Source of the DNA: a virus | DNA: 37,187 nt | IMG/VR virus record: IMGVR_UViG_3300027971_000112 | Location: 1 to 37,187 of that record | Reading direction: 5' to 3' (one strand) | Shown: positions 20,828 through 30,126 of the stretch, one piece after another | Layout: every line of letters begins with the position of its first letter | Position numbering within the stretch: position 1 is the first letter of the stretch | Notes under the pieces: model-generated | Database searches by the model: none | What the model saw: only the letters and a program-made list of their open reading frames with translations | What the model was told of the DNA's origin: nothing | Translations under genes and position numbers: made by a program

Positions 20828-21425
20828 ACCATATATTTTCTTGTCTCATATGACCTAAAACACAACAATAAGCGTCTGTTTGGTCAAAGTTCTCTTTTTT
20901 GAGGGTATTGTTTCTTGTGTATTGCCAAGTGATTTGAGGTTCTTTTTTGGCAATTAAATCCCAAATAATTTGTTTCTTATCAATATCCTTTGGAAGACCT
21001 CCAAATAGTACAAATTTACCTTTGTCATTTTCTTTAACTAATTCAGGGAAGGCAAACTTACGAGAATTGTATGTAGATATGAAGTCAGGAACCACCCCTA
21101 AAACATCATAAATTTCTTTTGTGACCAAAGTATTGAACCTTAGTAATGTTTGGACTGTATACACGTTATTTGAGTTTAATAGAGGTTCCTCAATAATTAC
21201 TTTAGTAATCCCCATATCTTTATATTCTAAAAGTTTAGTTCTAAAGATTTCACCTTTAAGAAGTAATTCTTTTATTTTGTTATCTTCCTTTGGTTTTGGA
21301 GTTGGTGATACGTGGGTTAGTTCTAATAATTCTCTACTTTGTATGTCAAATAATGCCCATCCAATAGTTTTGGTGGAAACATCAAGCCCTAAAACTTTAG
21401 GGCTTTCTTTTAATGTTTTTTTCAT
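20826..21425 (-). CDS. RuvC-like Holliday junction resolvase
   Basis: 199 aa with an RNase H-like fold. GLDVSTKTIGWAL gives the first catalytic Asp (D15); VIIEEP supplies the second acid (E79 or E80); FDQTDAY supplies D181 and D184, with the same three-residue spacing as D138/D141 of E. coli RuvC. All four acids of a RuvC-family resolvase are therefore present. Such enzymes cut recombination or branched replication intermediates before packaging. The gene is the last of the minus-strand fibre block, 9 bases downstream of the tail-collar-like gene, and its stop overlaps the bidirectional terminator. Finding a DNA-processing gene among fibre genes is unusual; it would be expressed late, when DNA is debranched for packaging. 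Assignment to the RuvC superfamily is strong; substrate is inferred. Confidence 0.85.
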   Translation of the reverse strand: MKKTLKESPKVLGLDVSTKTIGWALFDIQSRELLELTHVSPTPKPKEDNKIKELLLKGEIFRTKLLEYKDMGITKVIIEEPLLNSNNVYTVQTLLRFNTLVTKEIYDVLGVVPDFISTYNSRKFAFPELVKENDKGKFVLFGGLPKDIDKKQIIWDLIAKKEPQITWQYTRNNTLKKENFDQTDAYCCVLGHMRQENIW

Positions 21426-21434
21426 ATGTTTGTT

Positions 21435-23852
21435 TTAGAAATCAAATTTAACTAAAAACTGTTGAATACCCTGTCTAAGAACAGGAGATTGTAGCTTTGA
21501 TACAATCATAAGATTCATTTCGTCATCGTAAAGACCAATTTCAGTAATATACGAATTTGTGTTGGCTGACCAACTTGGGTTTGAGGATGCTTGGAACTCT
21601 GCTTGACCAAGATTTAACTTATATTTCATCTCATAAATGGTAGCTTGAATGTCAGTTTCTAACGAACCGTAGAAATAATATTCATCTCCAAAATTAAGAG
21701 TTGTGTTCGATGTTGTTCCGGTTGGCAAATCAATATAGTCATTTAAGTTATATGTATTACCGCTAGCGGAATTATATAAATCATTAGTTATAATAAATGT
21801 GTTACCTGTAAGACCTGATTGTGTAATATACCCATTAACATTTGTTGATGTTAATTCATTACTAAAATCAATTAATCTCCATTCAGAAGATACCGGTCTA
21901 GTGTCGCCGGTTACTTTTTGACAAATTATTTGAAAAGTGTCCGCTAAATAACCTGTTGGTATGGTAGTAGTATTAGTTACTTTATTTAAACAATTAAATT
22001 CACCGTTAAATCTAACCGCCACATTTTGTGTCCCAATATTATTACAATCATTAAAAGGTCCAACAATGTTTGAGTAATAATTACAATGTAATGAGTTAGT
22101 TGCTCCTGACGATGTGTTAGTAAGTAAGTATGATACATACATACTTTCATCAGGATTTGTTAAAACACCTATGTTAGATGATTGAGTATTACAGGTGTTT
22201 GGTGTTATTAAGGATGTTGTTGCTGCCGGTAAAGTCCAGTTACGATTTGATTTATATGAAAGAGCCGCAACTAATTCATCATCATCAATTACTATAATTT
22301 TTTGGTCAGGAAATACCTTACCAACTCTATTTGGTTGTGATAAATTATTTTTGGATGGGTATGTGTCCCATAAATTATAGTAACGAATACCGGGGTCATT
22401 CATATCAGCATTTTTAGTTGATTGAATGTAGTATGGTGTTAATAATTTAGATTCAACAAATTCATCGTTAGGTGGGTCAACATAAAATGTTTCACCTATA
22501 CAACAATTTGGTGATTTGTGCCACATTAACCAAGGAATGTGTAATTTAAAGTTTCTTGCGTCACCTGTTGTATCGTCAGGTGTTAATGTACTATAAGGTT
22601 CCATAGCAAATTTTTCACCATAAAAAAAGTCTATAGTTTGATTTGTATAGTGAATAATTGCGATAGCTTTTTGGTCTTCAGGTTTTACTATAATTTTGTT
22701 TCCAAAAGTATCGGAATAATATGTAGGGTCGATTACATCTTTGTTACTATCAACAAATGTTTGACCACTGATTGTCATATACCCTAAGTATTCTTTTGTT
22801 CCTAAATAAGTTGATGATGTAAAGTTTTTAAATCCGATGTTTTGGTCGTCAAATAATCCAGCAGGATTTTCTGACCAAGGAATATTCATATTCCAAACTT
22901 TAACATCAAATTGGTCTGTATTACAAACAGATTCATAATTAATAACGTCAGGACTCCAATGTTGTAATGGTGTTACACTATCGTAAAGTGATGTCATATT
23001 TGGTGGATAAACTAATATTCTTGAATATGAACATCCTGAGGTGATATATGAAAAATCAGGTGTGACTCTATCTAATGTAATTACGTCTAAACAAATATCA
23101 ACAATTCTATAAGTTAACATACTATAACAACTACTCATAGACATTACATATTGTTGAGTAGGTGTTGGTGTACACCCTGTTGGTGTCACCACACAACAAG
23201 TTGCCGATGGAGTCGGTGTTGGTGGAGGTAAAGCACAAGCATCGTAAGATGGTGTTACCGTTGGTGTTGGTGTTGGGGTAGGTGTTGTAGGTGTTGCGGC
23301 TAAACCACAATCCGTAGCACCATTACCATCATAATAAATGGTGATAAAATCACCTTTGGCTGGTAGTCTAACAATATTTGTGTTACAACCTGAATAAATT
23401 ATCTTTATTGTTGTACCACCTGTTAGAGAATTCATATCAACAACAAAATTTGAGTTAATAACATATGAATTACTTGTTATTGCGCTCCAAGTATTTAACG
23501 TAGTATTACCTGAAAAAAATCCTCTAATTGCTGCTGTATTATAAATTGGTGCGACTTCAGAAGACATAAATGGGATACCGTAAGTATTACCATTTGTACC
23601 ATCTACATAATATGGGTACTTAATATTTTGTTTATTAGTTTGTCCCTGAGCAGAATTTTGTGAATTAAAATTAGGTTCTAAAATGTTTGTTCTTGTTTGA
23701 TTGTAATTGGTTGCTAATGTATTGTAAGACACTTCACTATCTCCAATTTGGAAATATGAAATGTTAAAATTACCTTGAGACAGTTTCAATCTACCTGTAT
23801 CAGTTAATCTTGTATTTACTAAACCCGATGTATTTTTAAGTATATATGCCAT
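21435..23852 (-). CDS. Tail fibre with split tail-collar-like domain and Pro-Thr linker
   Basis: 805 aa. The first ~46 residues (LVNTRLTDTGRLKLSQGNF, then YFQIGDSE) resemble the first half of a phage tail-collar fibre N-terminal domain. The last ~90 residues (SYITEIGLYDDEMNLMIVSK, then a short tail) resemble its second half, whose signature is IxEIGLYDxxGNL. Between lie about 670 residues, including a Pro-Thr linker at about 187-232 (PTPTPTPTVTP and CVVTPTGCTPTPTQ) and Asn/Thr-rich beta regions. The simplest reading is one attachment domain carrying a large inserted receptor-binding arm, but two separate domains are possible. A TATTTATAC element lies just before the ATG. The RuvC-like gene follows 9 bases downstream. 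Confidence 0.65.
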   Translation of the reverse strand: MAYILKNTSGLVNTRLTDTGRLKLSQGNFNISYFQIGDSEVSYNTLATNYNQTRTNILEPNFNSQNSAQGQTNKQNIKYPYYVDGTNGNTYGIPFMSSEVAPIYNTAAIRGFFSGNTTLNTWSAITSNSYVINSNFVVDMNSLTGGTTIKIIYSGCNTNIVRLPAKGDFITIYYDGNGATDCGLAATPTTPTPTPTPTVTPSYDACALPPPTPTPSATCCVVTPTGCTPTPTQQYVMSMSSCYSMLTYRIVDICLDVITLDRVTPDFSYITSGCSYSRILVYPPNMTSLYDSVTPLQHWSPDVINYESVCNTDQFDVKVWNMNIPWSENPAGLFDDQNIGFKNFTSSTYLGTKEYLGYMTISGQTFVDSNKDVIDPTYYSDTFGNKIIVKPEDQKAIAIIHYTNQTIDFFYGEKFAMEPYSTLTPDDTTGDARNFKLHIPWLMWHKSPNCCIGETFYVDPPNDEFVESKLLTPYYIQSTKNADMNDPGIRYYNLWDTYPSKNNLSQPNRVGKVFPDQKIIVIDDDELVAALSYKSNRNWTLPAATTSLITPNTCNTQSSNIGVLTNPDESMYVSYLLTNTSSGATNSLHCNYYSNIVGPFNDCNNIGTQNVAVRFNGEFNCLNKVTNTTTIPTGYLADTFQIICQKVTGDTRPVSSEWRLIDFSNELTSTNVNGYITQSGLTGNTFIITNDLYNSASGNTYNLNDYIDLPTGTTSNTTLNFGDEYYFYGSLETDIQATIYEMKYKLNLGQAEFQASSNPSWSANTNSYITEIGLYDDEMNLMIVSKLQSPVLRQGIQQFLVKFDF
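23158..23290 (-). repeat. Pro-Thr low-complexity coding repeat
   Basis: On the plus strand this reads as GTTGGTGTTGG/GGTGTTGTAGG units. It encodes the PTPTPTP linker in the tail-collar-like gene. Confidence 0.75.
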
Positions 23853-23876
23853 ACTGTATAAATATTATAATTTTGA

Positions 23877-25211
23877 TTATGTGTTAATTAATATTGAACA
23901 ACAATCACAACCTACTATACGAGCATTGGTGATTGAGTATGAATCGTTACTATATCCAACAACACAAGTTCCTAATGTAGTTTTATCTACTCTTGTTGAT
24001 GTGGTAATGGTAATAATGTCTGTATTTGTTAATTCTAATGAATTCCAAGAGTCTGACGTACTATATTGATATATTGTTGTATTTTGACAACCTGGTGATG
24101 TATTAATCGATGTTGAATTACCACTAAATGTTGTTGATAACGGAATAGATATTTCATTTTTGTATAATAATGTACCTGTAGTTAATATTGATGTACCACT
24201 TAATGGTCCTGAGTAAAAACTATTGTTGTGTACAAAATCAAAATATAATGTAGTACCATCCGGTAGTTCCGGTGTTACTAAAATAGTTGTCTCGTAAGTT
24301 TTAGAGATAGTCGTTGGATTATTAATTTGAGTACTTGGGGTGGTATTCAAAGATAATGTATATGTTGTTGCGAGTGTTGGTTCATCTAAAGTAATTGTTT
24401 TAACAAAATTATTACCTAATGAATCTAAAATAGATAAACTATATATTCCTGAACATAATTTTGAGAATAAAGGTGAATCGCTGTATGTAACACCATTATT
24501 AATTGAATATGTATATGGTGGATTATCCAAACTAGGGTTAAATGAAATACTTCCATCACATAAACAAGTTGGTTGGTTAATACTAACAGGGTATGATTGT
24601 CTCAAATATGTTTCTGAAGGACAATTACCTTCTCTCGTTGTAATATTAAGTCTTTCGTTTCTATTGTTACCAATTACACCCCAACCCTCTAATGGTGGGT
24701 TTGAAGTGACATTAGTAGATGATGTTATTGTGACTGGAAATGATGTTCCGTATGGTTGATAACCGGATAAAACCCAAATACTTCCATCCCATCTAATTTG
24801 AATCCCCTCGTCTGTTTCATCAACCCAATAAGGTGTGTTATTAATAGTATTTGTATCACCATAAATAAATTGTATTCTGTTAAAAATAGTACTATTTTCA
24901 AACGACATACAAAAATCTTTATAAACAATATTGTTAGTTGGTACTAATGTAATTGTATTTTCAGGGCAAAGTTGATTGTATAGATATAAAACTGTTGTCG
25001 AAATTGGAACCTCAACAATAATTCCCTCACCCGTTAATTCATCTATATCTAAATTTTGAGCGTATACCGGAGGTGTGGTGATAGGGTAAACCTTTGGAAC
25101 AATAGATGACGCTGATGGTGGATTAGTAGGGAATACACCGTAGTAAACCGTGTATGGACCTGGCGATGTTCCACCGGTTATTTGAATTGTGTAATATTTT
25201 TTTGTACTCAT
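23877..25211 (-). CDS. Fibre/adhesin with an SprB-type repeat
   Basis: 444 aa. Residues 1 to about 95 form a small beta-rich domain with PGPYTVYYG near the start and EVPISTTVLYLYN later, similar in outline to the N termini of the neighbouring 738-, 573- and 185-aa proteins. An Asn-rich middle segment follows. Residues about 205-285 are a single SprB-type repeat (CDGSISFNPSLDNPPYTYSI, then LCSGIYSLSILDSLG). The C terminus is beta-rich and Thr-rich and ends with CDCCSILIN. It lies between two minus-strand fibre genes with 24 and 2 bases of spacing and has no signal peptide. A receptor-binding or decorating role is inferred from modules and context; the repeat call is direct. Confidence 0.65.
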   Translation of the reverse strand: MSTKKYYTIQITGGTSPGPYTVYYGVFPTNPPSASSIVPKVYPITTPPVYAQNLDIDELTGEGIIVEVPISTTVLYLYNQLCPENTITLVPTNNIVYKDFCMSFENSTIFNRIQFIYGDTNTINNTPYWVDETDEGIQIRWDGSIWVLSGYQPYGTSFPVTITSSTNVTSNPPLEGWGVIGNNRNERLNITTREGNCPSETYLRQSYPVSINQPTCLCDGSISFNPSLDNPPYTYSINNGVTYSDSPLFSKLCSGIYSLSILDSLGNNFVKTITLDEPTLATTYTLSLNTTPSTQINNPTTISKTYETTILVTPELPDGTTLYFDFVHNNSFYSGPLSGTSILTTGTLLYKNEISIPLSTTFSGNSTSINTSPGCQNTTIYQYSTSDSWNSLELTNTDIITITTSTRVDKTTLGTCVVGYSNDSYSITNARIVGCDCCSILINT

Positions 25212-25213
25212 AA

Positions 25214-27430
25214 CTATATAATATATGTTGGGTTAGAAGTTGTTACTGTTCCACCTGAAAATCTGTAAGCTAAAACTAAATTAGTTGTGTCTGCGCTATA
25301 ATTAACTATAGGTGCTGCCCAAATTTCAAAATCATTTTGATTTAATAAATTTGGTAATCGACATTGGTAATACCATTTATAGTGGCGAAATTTTTGATAA
25401 CTTCCAGGATTGTCCAATGAACCTGATTGGTTATAATTACATACAGTTCCGGATAATGATGGAATTATTGTTGACGGGTTACCCGAAAATGGGTATGTAT
25501 TACCAATGGATGTTGAACTTCTGAAATAACCATATGCGGCTCCAGTTAGTTTTGAGTAGGAGTTTTCATAAATATAATAAGTGTATGTCGAACCTGTATA
25601 GTAAATACCTATTGGTGAAAAAACTCTGTTCGTTCCCATATAAGTTGAGGTTGTCCCTGTTGAATAATTGTTTACGTTGATAACAATACTGTCAATATTA
25701 CCTTGACAACCAGAGTTACAACCCGCAGGTGCAGTTGGATATTGGTTTGTAATTGTATTTGCTGTTAATTTCAAATAATATTGGCTACCTGTTATTCCTG
25801 TAACAATAGTAGATGTAGGGTGTAAATAAATTTCTTTAGTTCTTGTCCCAACAAAATCCCCACAATCATTCGGTGCTGTCGATGATGGAATGACCATTAT
25901 CGTATATCTGTAATAACTAAGACTTGTCGGTAATGTACCATCAACCCAACATAAGGATTTTGCGGTTACCCAATCATTATAATATGATGAAATAAATTGA
26001 CTTGACCCTGTAAAACCAAAAACACCTTTACCATCAAGTGAAAATGTTTTATCGTATGATGTTGGGGTCGCGTCCTCAGTACAACTAGGTAGTACTACGT
26101 AATTACAATACCCAGCAAAACAAGTAAATTTAGGTAAATAAAGACCGAAATTATTACTAATGGTCGAAAGGTTTGAGGTTGTATATTCGTCAATAGAGTT
26201 GTAATTACCGTAAAATCCGTAGTATTTATATAGGTCACTATTGTCTTGGTCAATTTGAGAACAACCACTAACTGAAAATACTATGTCGTTAGAGCCACAA
26301 TTACCGGTTGTTGAGGTAATTGTTGAACCAATTATTTTATTTGTGGTGTTAGTTGTTAAACAATCGTCACAGTCAAAATCATTTAAACAAGTGATGTATA
26401 AGTTCCATAATGTATTTTGAGTTGTCGGTTGTACCTTAATTTCAATATTATCGTTATTATTAATAGTTAACCCTGTTAAAGTTGTTATTTTTCTATAATA
26501 ATAAATACTATTACCGGTGTTGGCTGATTTAGGGTATATGTTTGGGGTTAAATTAGTAACAAGACCAATATTTGAACCAATTAATATATCCTCTAACCCT
26601 ATTTTCGTTGTACCATAAGTGGCCCCACTGAGAGTTATCGTTAATCTATCCGGTCTTTCATAACCTAAAAATGACCAAGCAAGATATTTGGTACTTGCAG
26701 ATATTTTAAAAGTTGATTCAACAGTTTGTGGGCTGCTTGATGAAATGTCTAAACTTAAAAAATGTGTGTATCCAGTAAATAATCCGGTGTTGTTTGTTCT
26801 AAAATCACAAGTTAATGGTAATACGTTTGTTGTTGGTAAACAATTTAAAAAACTCGTAGGTATATTATTAGTACCACCCGTATTAGAATATGTATATCCA
26901 TTAATTTTAACCTTTTCAATGATTGGTGTATAAACACCCGCAATTGAAGGGATTGAACGACCAGGTCCTGATAATGGGTGTGTGTAAGTACTTACAGGAT
27001 TCGCATATACTCCACCACCTGAAGAAAATGCAAATGTTGTTGTATTGTCAGGTCCGTACCAATTTATTTTATAATCAACTATTGGCGTTTGACAAGACCC
27101 TGTTAATACTCCCGCAGTAATTACCGCCGATGTTGATGCCGAATATAGTGATAAACCTAAATTACAAGTTTGACATATGTTGTTATCTTGAACCGGAATA
27201 CTAATACAATAACTAGTTGGTATGTCTTTAAAATTAATAACCGTTGTCCCTGTAGGAACTTCAATTATATAAGGACAACTACTACCTGAAATCTGAGATA
27301 AGTTAATAGGGGTTAGATTGTATGGTGGGACATCATAGTTGTTGTTTAAATAAATGTCGAAAGGACCTGTTGCCGGTACAGGACCAGGATTATATGTTAT
27401 ACAAGTTGCGGCTGAAAATGTTGCTGGCAT
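25214..27430 (-). CDS. Fibre/adhesin-like structural protein
   Basis: 738 aa. The N-terminal ~85 residues (GPFDIYLNNN, then IIEVPTGTTVINF) resemble the putative attachment domain of neighbouring minus-strand genes. The remainder is Thr, Ser, Asn, Tyr and Gly-rich with regular beta strands and several Cys pairs (CDCDDC-like stretch LNDFDCDDCL near residue 345; CNSGCQ near 570), as in extended fibres. No recognisable SprB, PKD or BspA unit is seen in the body, so the binding specificity cannot be guessed. It ends on a TAG codon 2 bases before the next gene. No membrane helix or signal peptide. Call rests on composition, N-terminal similarity and position. Confidence 0.55.
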   Translation of the reverse strand: MPATFSAATCITYNPGPVPATGPFDIYLNNNYDVPPYNLTPINLSQISGSSCPYIIEVPTGTTVINFKDIPTSYCISIPVQDNNICQTCNLGLSLYSASTSAVITAGVLTGSCQTPIVDYKINWYGPDNTTTFAFSSGGGVYANPVSTYTHPLSGPGRSIPSIAGVYTPIIEKVKINGYTYSNTGGTNNIPTSFLNCLPTTNVLPLTCDFRTNNTGLFTGYTHFLSLDISSSSPQTVESTFKISASTKYLAWSFLGYERPDRLTITLSGATYGTTKIGLEDILIGSNIGLVTNLTPNIYPKSANTGNSIYYYRKITTLTGLTINNNDNIEIKVQPTTQNTLWNLYITCLNDFDCDDCLTTNTTNKIIGSTITSTTGNCGSNDIVFSVSGCSQIDQDNSDLYKYYGFYGNYNSIDEYTTSNLSTISNNFGLYLPKFTCFAGYCNYVVLPSCTEDATPTSYDKTFSLDGKGVFGFTGSSQFISSYYNDWVTAKSLCWVDGTLPTSLSYYRYTIMVIPSSTAPNDCGDFVGTRTKEIYLHPTSTIVTGITGSQYYLKLTANTITNQYPTAPAGCNSGCQGNIDSIVINVNNYSTGTTSTYMGTNRVFSPIGIYYTGSTYTYYIYENSYSKLTGAAYGYFRSSTSIGNTYPFSGNPSTIIPSLSGTVCNYNQSGSLDNPGSYQKFRHYKWYYQCRLPNLLNQNDFEIWAAPIVNYSADTTNLVLAYRFSGGTVTTSNPTYII

Positions 27431-27439
27431 ATGTTTATA

Positions 27440-28111
27440 TTATGTTATGTCAAATGTATATCCGGAGATGTTATTAGGGATACATTCAATTACAATGTAT
27501 TCTGTTATAGATGCGCCAAAAGAACAATCTTTGTCTGTAAATATTGTACAATAAACTGTTTCTGTAAAATCTCCGTAAGAATCTACAACAGTTGCTGCGT
27601 AAGTACCGTTTGGTATATTATTTAATGCGGGGTGGATACCCATACTTGGGTTTGTTGATGAAGACCAATAAACCGTATATGGTGGCGTCCCACCTGTAAT
27701 TGATACTGAGACTTCACCATCTGACGATTGTATTGATGATGGGTTACTATTAACACACACAACGTCCATAGGCATAATTGTGATAACGCCACATTCATTT
27801 ATTTGTCCTGTTATTATAGGAATATTAACAGGGGCTGGAGTAAAACACGGAAATATCTCTATACAAGTACTACAATCATAAGAGTAAAATGTTGGTGTTG
27901 AATTATAGATTGTTAATCCTTCTAATGGAGTTGAAGTAACACCACTATATGTTACACAACCTGAGAATAATCCATCTAAAACAACCGCGTATTGATTCCC
28001 GACTGTTGGTGTAAAATTAGTCCAAGGCGTTGTTGTTTCACCACTTGATATTCCAAAAGATGATATATTTTGGCAACAAGCCGAAAAGTAATATATGTTA
28101 TTCCCTACCAT
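27440..28111 (-). CDS. Short fibre/adhesin with an SprB-type repeat
   Basis: 223 aa. Residues about 1-90 form a Cys-containing beta domain (YFSACCQN, later GCVTYSGVTSTPLEGL and DCSTC) resembling the Cys domains that follow Pro-Thr linkers in the neighbouring adhesins. Residues about 128-190 are one SprB-type repeat (DGEVSVSITGGTPPYTVYWS, then IPNGTYAATVVDSYGD). First gene of this part of the minus-strand cluster, preceded by a divergent intergenic region with TATTTATAG elements on both strands. It lies 9 bases upstream of the 738-aa gene. Likely a short decoration or receptor-binding protein; the SprB call is direct and the role inferred. Confidence 0.65.
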   Translation of the reverse strand: MVGNNIYYFSACCQNISSFGISSGETTTPWTNFTPTVGNQYAVVLDGLFSGCVTYSGVTSTPLEGLTIYNSTPTFYSYDCSTCIEIFPCFTPAPVNIPIITGQINECGVITIMPMDVVCVNSNPSSIQSSDGEVSVSITGGTPPYTVYWSSSTNPSMGIHPALNNIPNGTYAATVVDSYGDFTETVYCTIFTDKDCSFGASITEYIVIECIPNNISGYTFDIT

Positions 28112-28132
28112 TTTATATTTGTTATTTTACTA

Positions 28133-28161
28133 TAAATAATCTAAAGTTTGATTTTATTAAA
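28133..28161 (-). promoter_or_regulatory. Candidate late promoter for the SprB/fibre sub-operon
   Basis: On the minus strand: TTTA, 17 bases, ATTATTTA followed by TAG, located 21 bases before the ATG at 28111. It has the same layout as the candidates before 2128 and 33275. Unverified and in AT-rich DNA. Confidence 0.3.
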
Positions 28162-28179
28162 ATATAATTGACATTTACT

Positions 28180-28209
28180 TTTAATAAATGGTGTGATTGG
28201 TGATATTTA
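28180..28209 (+). promoter_or_regulatory. Candidate promoter of the 60-aa gene
   Basis: TTTA (28180-28183), 18 bases, then GATATTTA (28202-28209) followed by TAG, 5 bases before the ATG at 28215. The spacing and flank copy the candidate at 2092-2122. Confidence 0.3.
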
Positions 28210-28214
28210 TAGAT

Positions 28215-28397
28215 ATGAAACTTATAAGTACCATATCAAATATTGTTACAGAAGCTAAAGAACTATATGAATTGGCTTGTGATAAAGGTGTTCCGGAAAA
28301 AGAATTGGAACGTCTTGAGAAAAATTATTATGAATCCTTAAAACTTCTAAGGATATATGAAAACTTGGGTAAATCGCCTAAGAAATTAACAGATTAA
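28215..28397 (+). CDS. Small charged helical protein, function unknown
   Basis: 60 aa from the ATG at 28215; an in-frame TTG 18 bases upstream is a poorer start because it would overlap the promoter-like element. The sequence is mostly amphipathic helix with heptad-like hydrophobics (MKLISTISNIVTEAKELYEL, then KELERLEKNYYESLKLLRI) and many Lys and Glu, so it may dimerise or bind nucleic acid or a partner protein. It is the only plus-strand gene within a 12-kb minus-strand block. Its stop TAA and that of the converging BspA-repeat gene share the bases TTAA (28394-28397). No family recognised. It may regulate the flanking fibre genes or be an unrelated insertion. Confidence 0.6.
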   Translation: MKLISTISNIVTEAKELYELACDKGVPEKELERLEKNYYESLKLLRIYENLGKSPKKLTD

Positions 28398-30115
28398 ATA
28401 CCACCATCGTAAATTGTCCAACCATACGTTCCTGTTAGAATTGATTTTCCCGCAGAACCTCCGGAAGTATATTTTATATTTCCAAAATTAATGGTTATAC
28501 CTGAATGAAGAGATGGTAATGAGCTCCACCCATTGTATATTGCGTCTAAGTTTGTTGTTGAGAAGTCAGTATAACTTTTACCATACATAAATTGATTAAA
28601 GTTTGTAACTCCGGTAACGTTCCAAGAACCAATATTTTGGTTAAATGCTCCGGAACCAAACATACTTTGCATATTTGTTACATTTCCAACATCCCAAGAA
28701 CCTATAGGTTGATTAAACATTGTGTCACCAACAAACATATTTGACATACTTGTTACACCTGATACAATCCAACCACTTATGTTTTGATTGAAGATTGTTG
28801 CACCGGCAAACATACTTTGCATATTTGTTACACTTGAAGTGTTCCAAGATGTAATATTTCCGTTAAAATTATAACACAAGAAAAACATATAATGCAAATA
28901 TTCTACATTACTAGTGTCCCACAAATTAAGATTTTGATTAAATGATTGGTTAAAAAAGAACATAGATGACATATTTATAACATTACTAACATCCCAAGAA
29001 TTTATATCTTGATTAAATGATGTTATTGAAAACATACTATCCATATTTGTAACCCCGGATACATTCCAACCACCAATGGATTGGTTAAAATTAGAATAAT
29101 AGAACATATACTCCATACCTGTAACACTTGAAACATTCCAGTTATCAATAGGTTGGTTAAATTGTGTGTTACTAAACATATATCCCATACCTGTAACGTT
29201 AGAAACGTTCCATCCTGATAATGGTTGATTAAATATTGTTGCACTGTTAAACATTGAAGACATATTTGTTACGTTACTAACATCCCAAGAACTAATATCC
29301 GAATTAAATGAAGAACATCCTGCAAACATATAATTCATATCTATAATATTCGATGTGTTCCAAGAACTAATGTCTGAATTAAAATTTAAACAATTATTGA
29401 AGGTTGCAACAAATGATTGAATATTTGAGACATCCCAAAGATTTGAGTTATTAATTGTTGTTAGAGAATAACACCCATCGAATGTATTGTTAAAACCGTT
29501 TGAATATGTTAAATTTGGAATATCGTTGACTGTTGATAAGTCTAAATTTGAACAATTATAAAAAGTTTGAGTTTCATATTGACCAAATTGTAAACATCCC
29601 CACTGTGTGATAGATAGTATTTTATCTGAATCGGGAACTAACGCGGCACCAAATGACCAATCAGATATTGTACCTGTGATGGTTAATGTATATATACCTG
29701 GTGTGGGGTAGGTATGTAGTGTTTCAGGTTGATTCCAAGATGATATTTTTTCAACGGTACCATCACCCCAATCTATGTCAAAATAATATGTTACTCCATT
29801 AACTAATGGTAATTGTATTTGATTACTTAAACTAGACCCACCTGAAGTATTTGTTGTATCCCAAATTGAGATAAAGGGAGGGATTACAGAATAACAATCA
29901 ATTACTCTAAATCTTTCACAACCATCTAATGTGATAACTTTAATCCCAACGGATGAAACCATATCAAATTGGGGTGGTAATAATATCGTATTACTTGGTG
30001 GAATACTTGTAAAAACTGTTGATAATAATATGCAATTGTTACCATAGATATCACACACATAAATGTCGTATGGATAACTTAATCCTATTATATTTGTGAT
30101 ATCGATTGTTGTCAT
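28394..30115 (-). CDS. BspA-type (DUF285) repeat adhesin with PKD-like domain
   Basis: 573 aa. Residues 1 to about 75 are the putative cluster attachment domain (YPYDIYVCDIYGNNC). Residues about 105-150 are PKD-like (YYFDIDWGDGT, then LHTYPTPGIYTLTITG). From about 190 to 510 come twelve BspA-type leucine-rich/DUF285 repeats of 23-26 aa, each carrying W(D/N)(V/T)S(N/S)(V/I)xxMxxMF. The last ~60 residues form the typical C-terminal cap of flavobacterial BspA-like surface proteins (GWSSL, IKYTSGGSAGKSILTGTYGW, then a short end). BspA proteins bind host or surface ligands; in a phage this suggests a receptor-binding fibre captured from Bacteroidota. No signal peptide. It begins 11 bases after the next gene upstream and overlaps its convergent neighbour by 4 bases. 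Confidence 0.8.
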   Translation of the reverse strand: MTTIDITNIIGLSYPYDIYVCDIYGNNCILLSTVFTSIPPSNTILLPPQFDMVSSVGIKVITLDGCERFRVIDCYSVIPPFISIWDTTNTSGGSSLSNQIQLPLVNGVTYYFDIDWGDGTVEKISSWNQPETLHTYPTPGIYTLTITGTISDWSFGAALVPDSDKILSITQWGCLQFGQYETQTFYNCSNLDLSTVNDIPNLTYSNGFNNTFDGCYSLTTINNSNLWDVSNIQSFVATFNNCLNFNSDISSWNTSNIIDMNYMFAGCSSFNSDISSWDVSNVTNMSSMFNSATIFNQPLSGWNVSNVTGMGYMFSNTQFNQPIDNWNVSSVTGMEYMFYYSNFNQSIGGWNVSGVTNMDSMFSITSFNQDINSWDVSNVINMSSMFFFNQSFNQNLNLWDTSNVEYLHYMFFLCYNFNGNITSWNTSSVTNMQSMFAGATIFNQNISGWIVSGVTSMSNMFVGDTMFNQPIGSWDVGNVTNMQSMFGSGAFNQNIGSWNVTGVTNFNQFMYGKSYTDFSTTNLDAIYNGWSSLPSLHSGITINFGNIKYTSGGSAGKSILTGTYGWTIYDGGI

Positions 30116-30126
30116 AATTAATTTAT

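Noticed and set aside
24340-24759. 139-aa open frame antisense to the 444-aa adhesin gene
   Set aside because: The minus-strand gene has a clear SprB repeat in this region; the open frame is a by-product of its composition.
28197-28214. TTG start of the 60-aa gene
   Set aside because: The in-frame ATG at 28215 is a better start, and the earlier codons overlap the promoter-like element.
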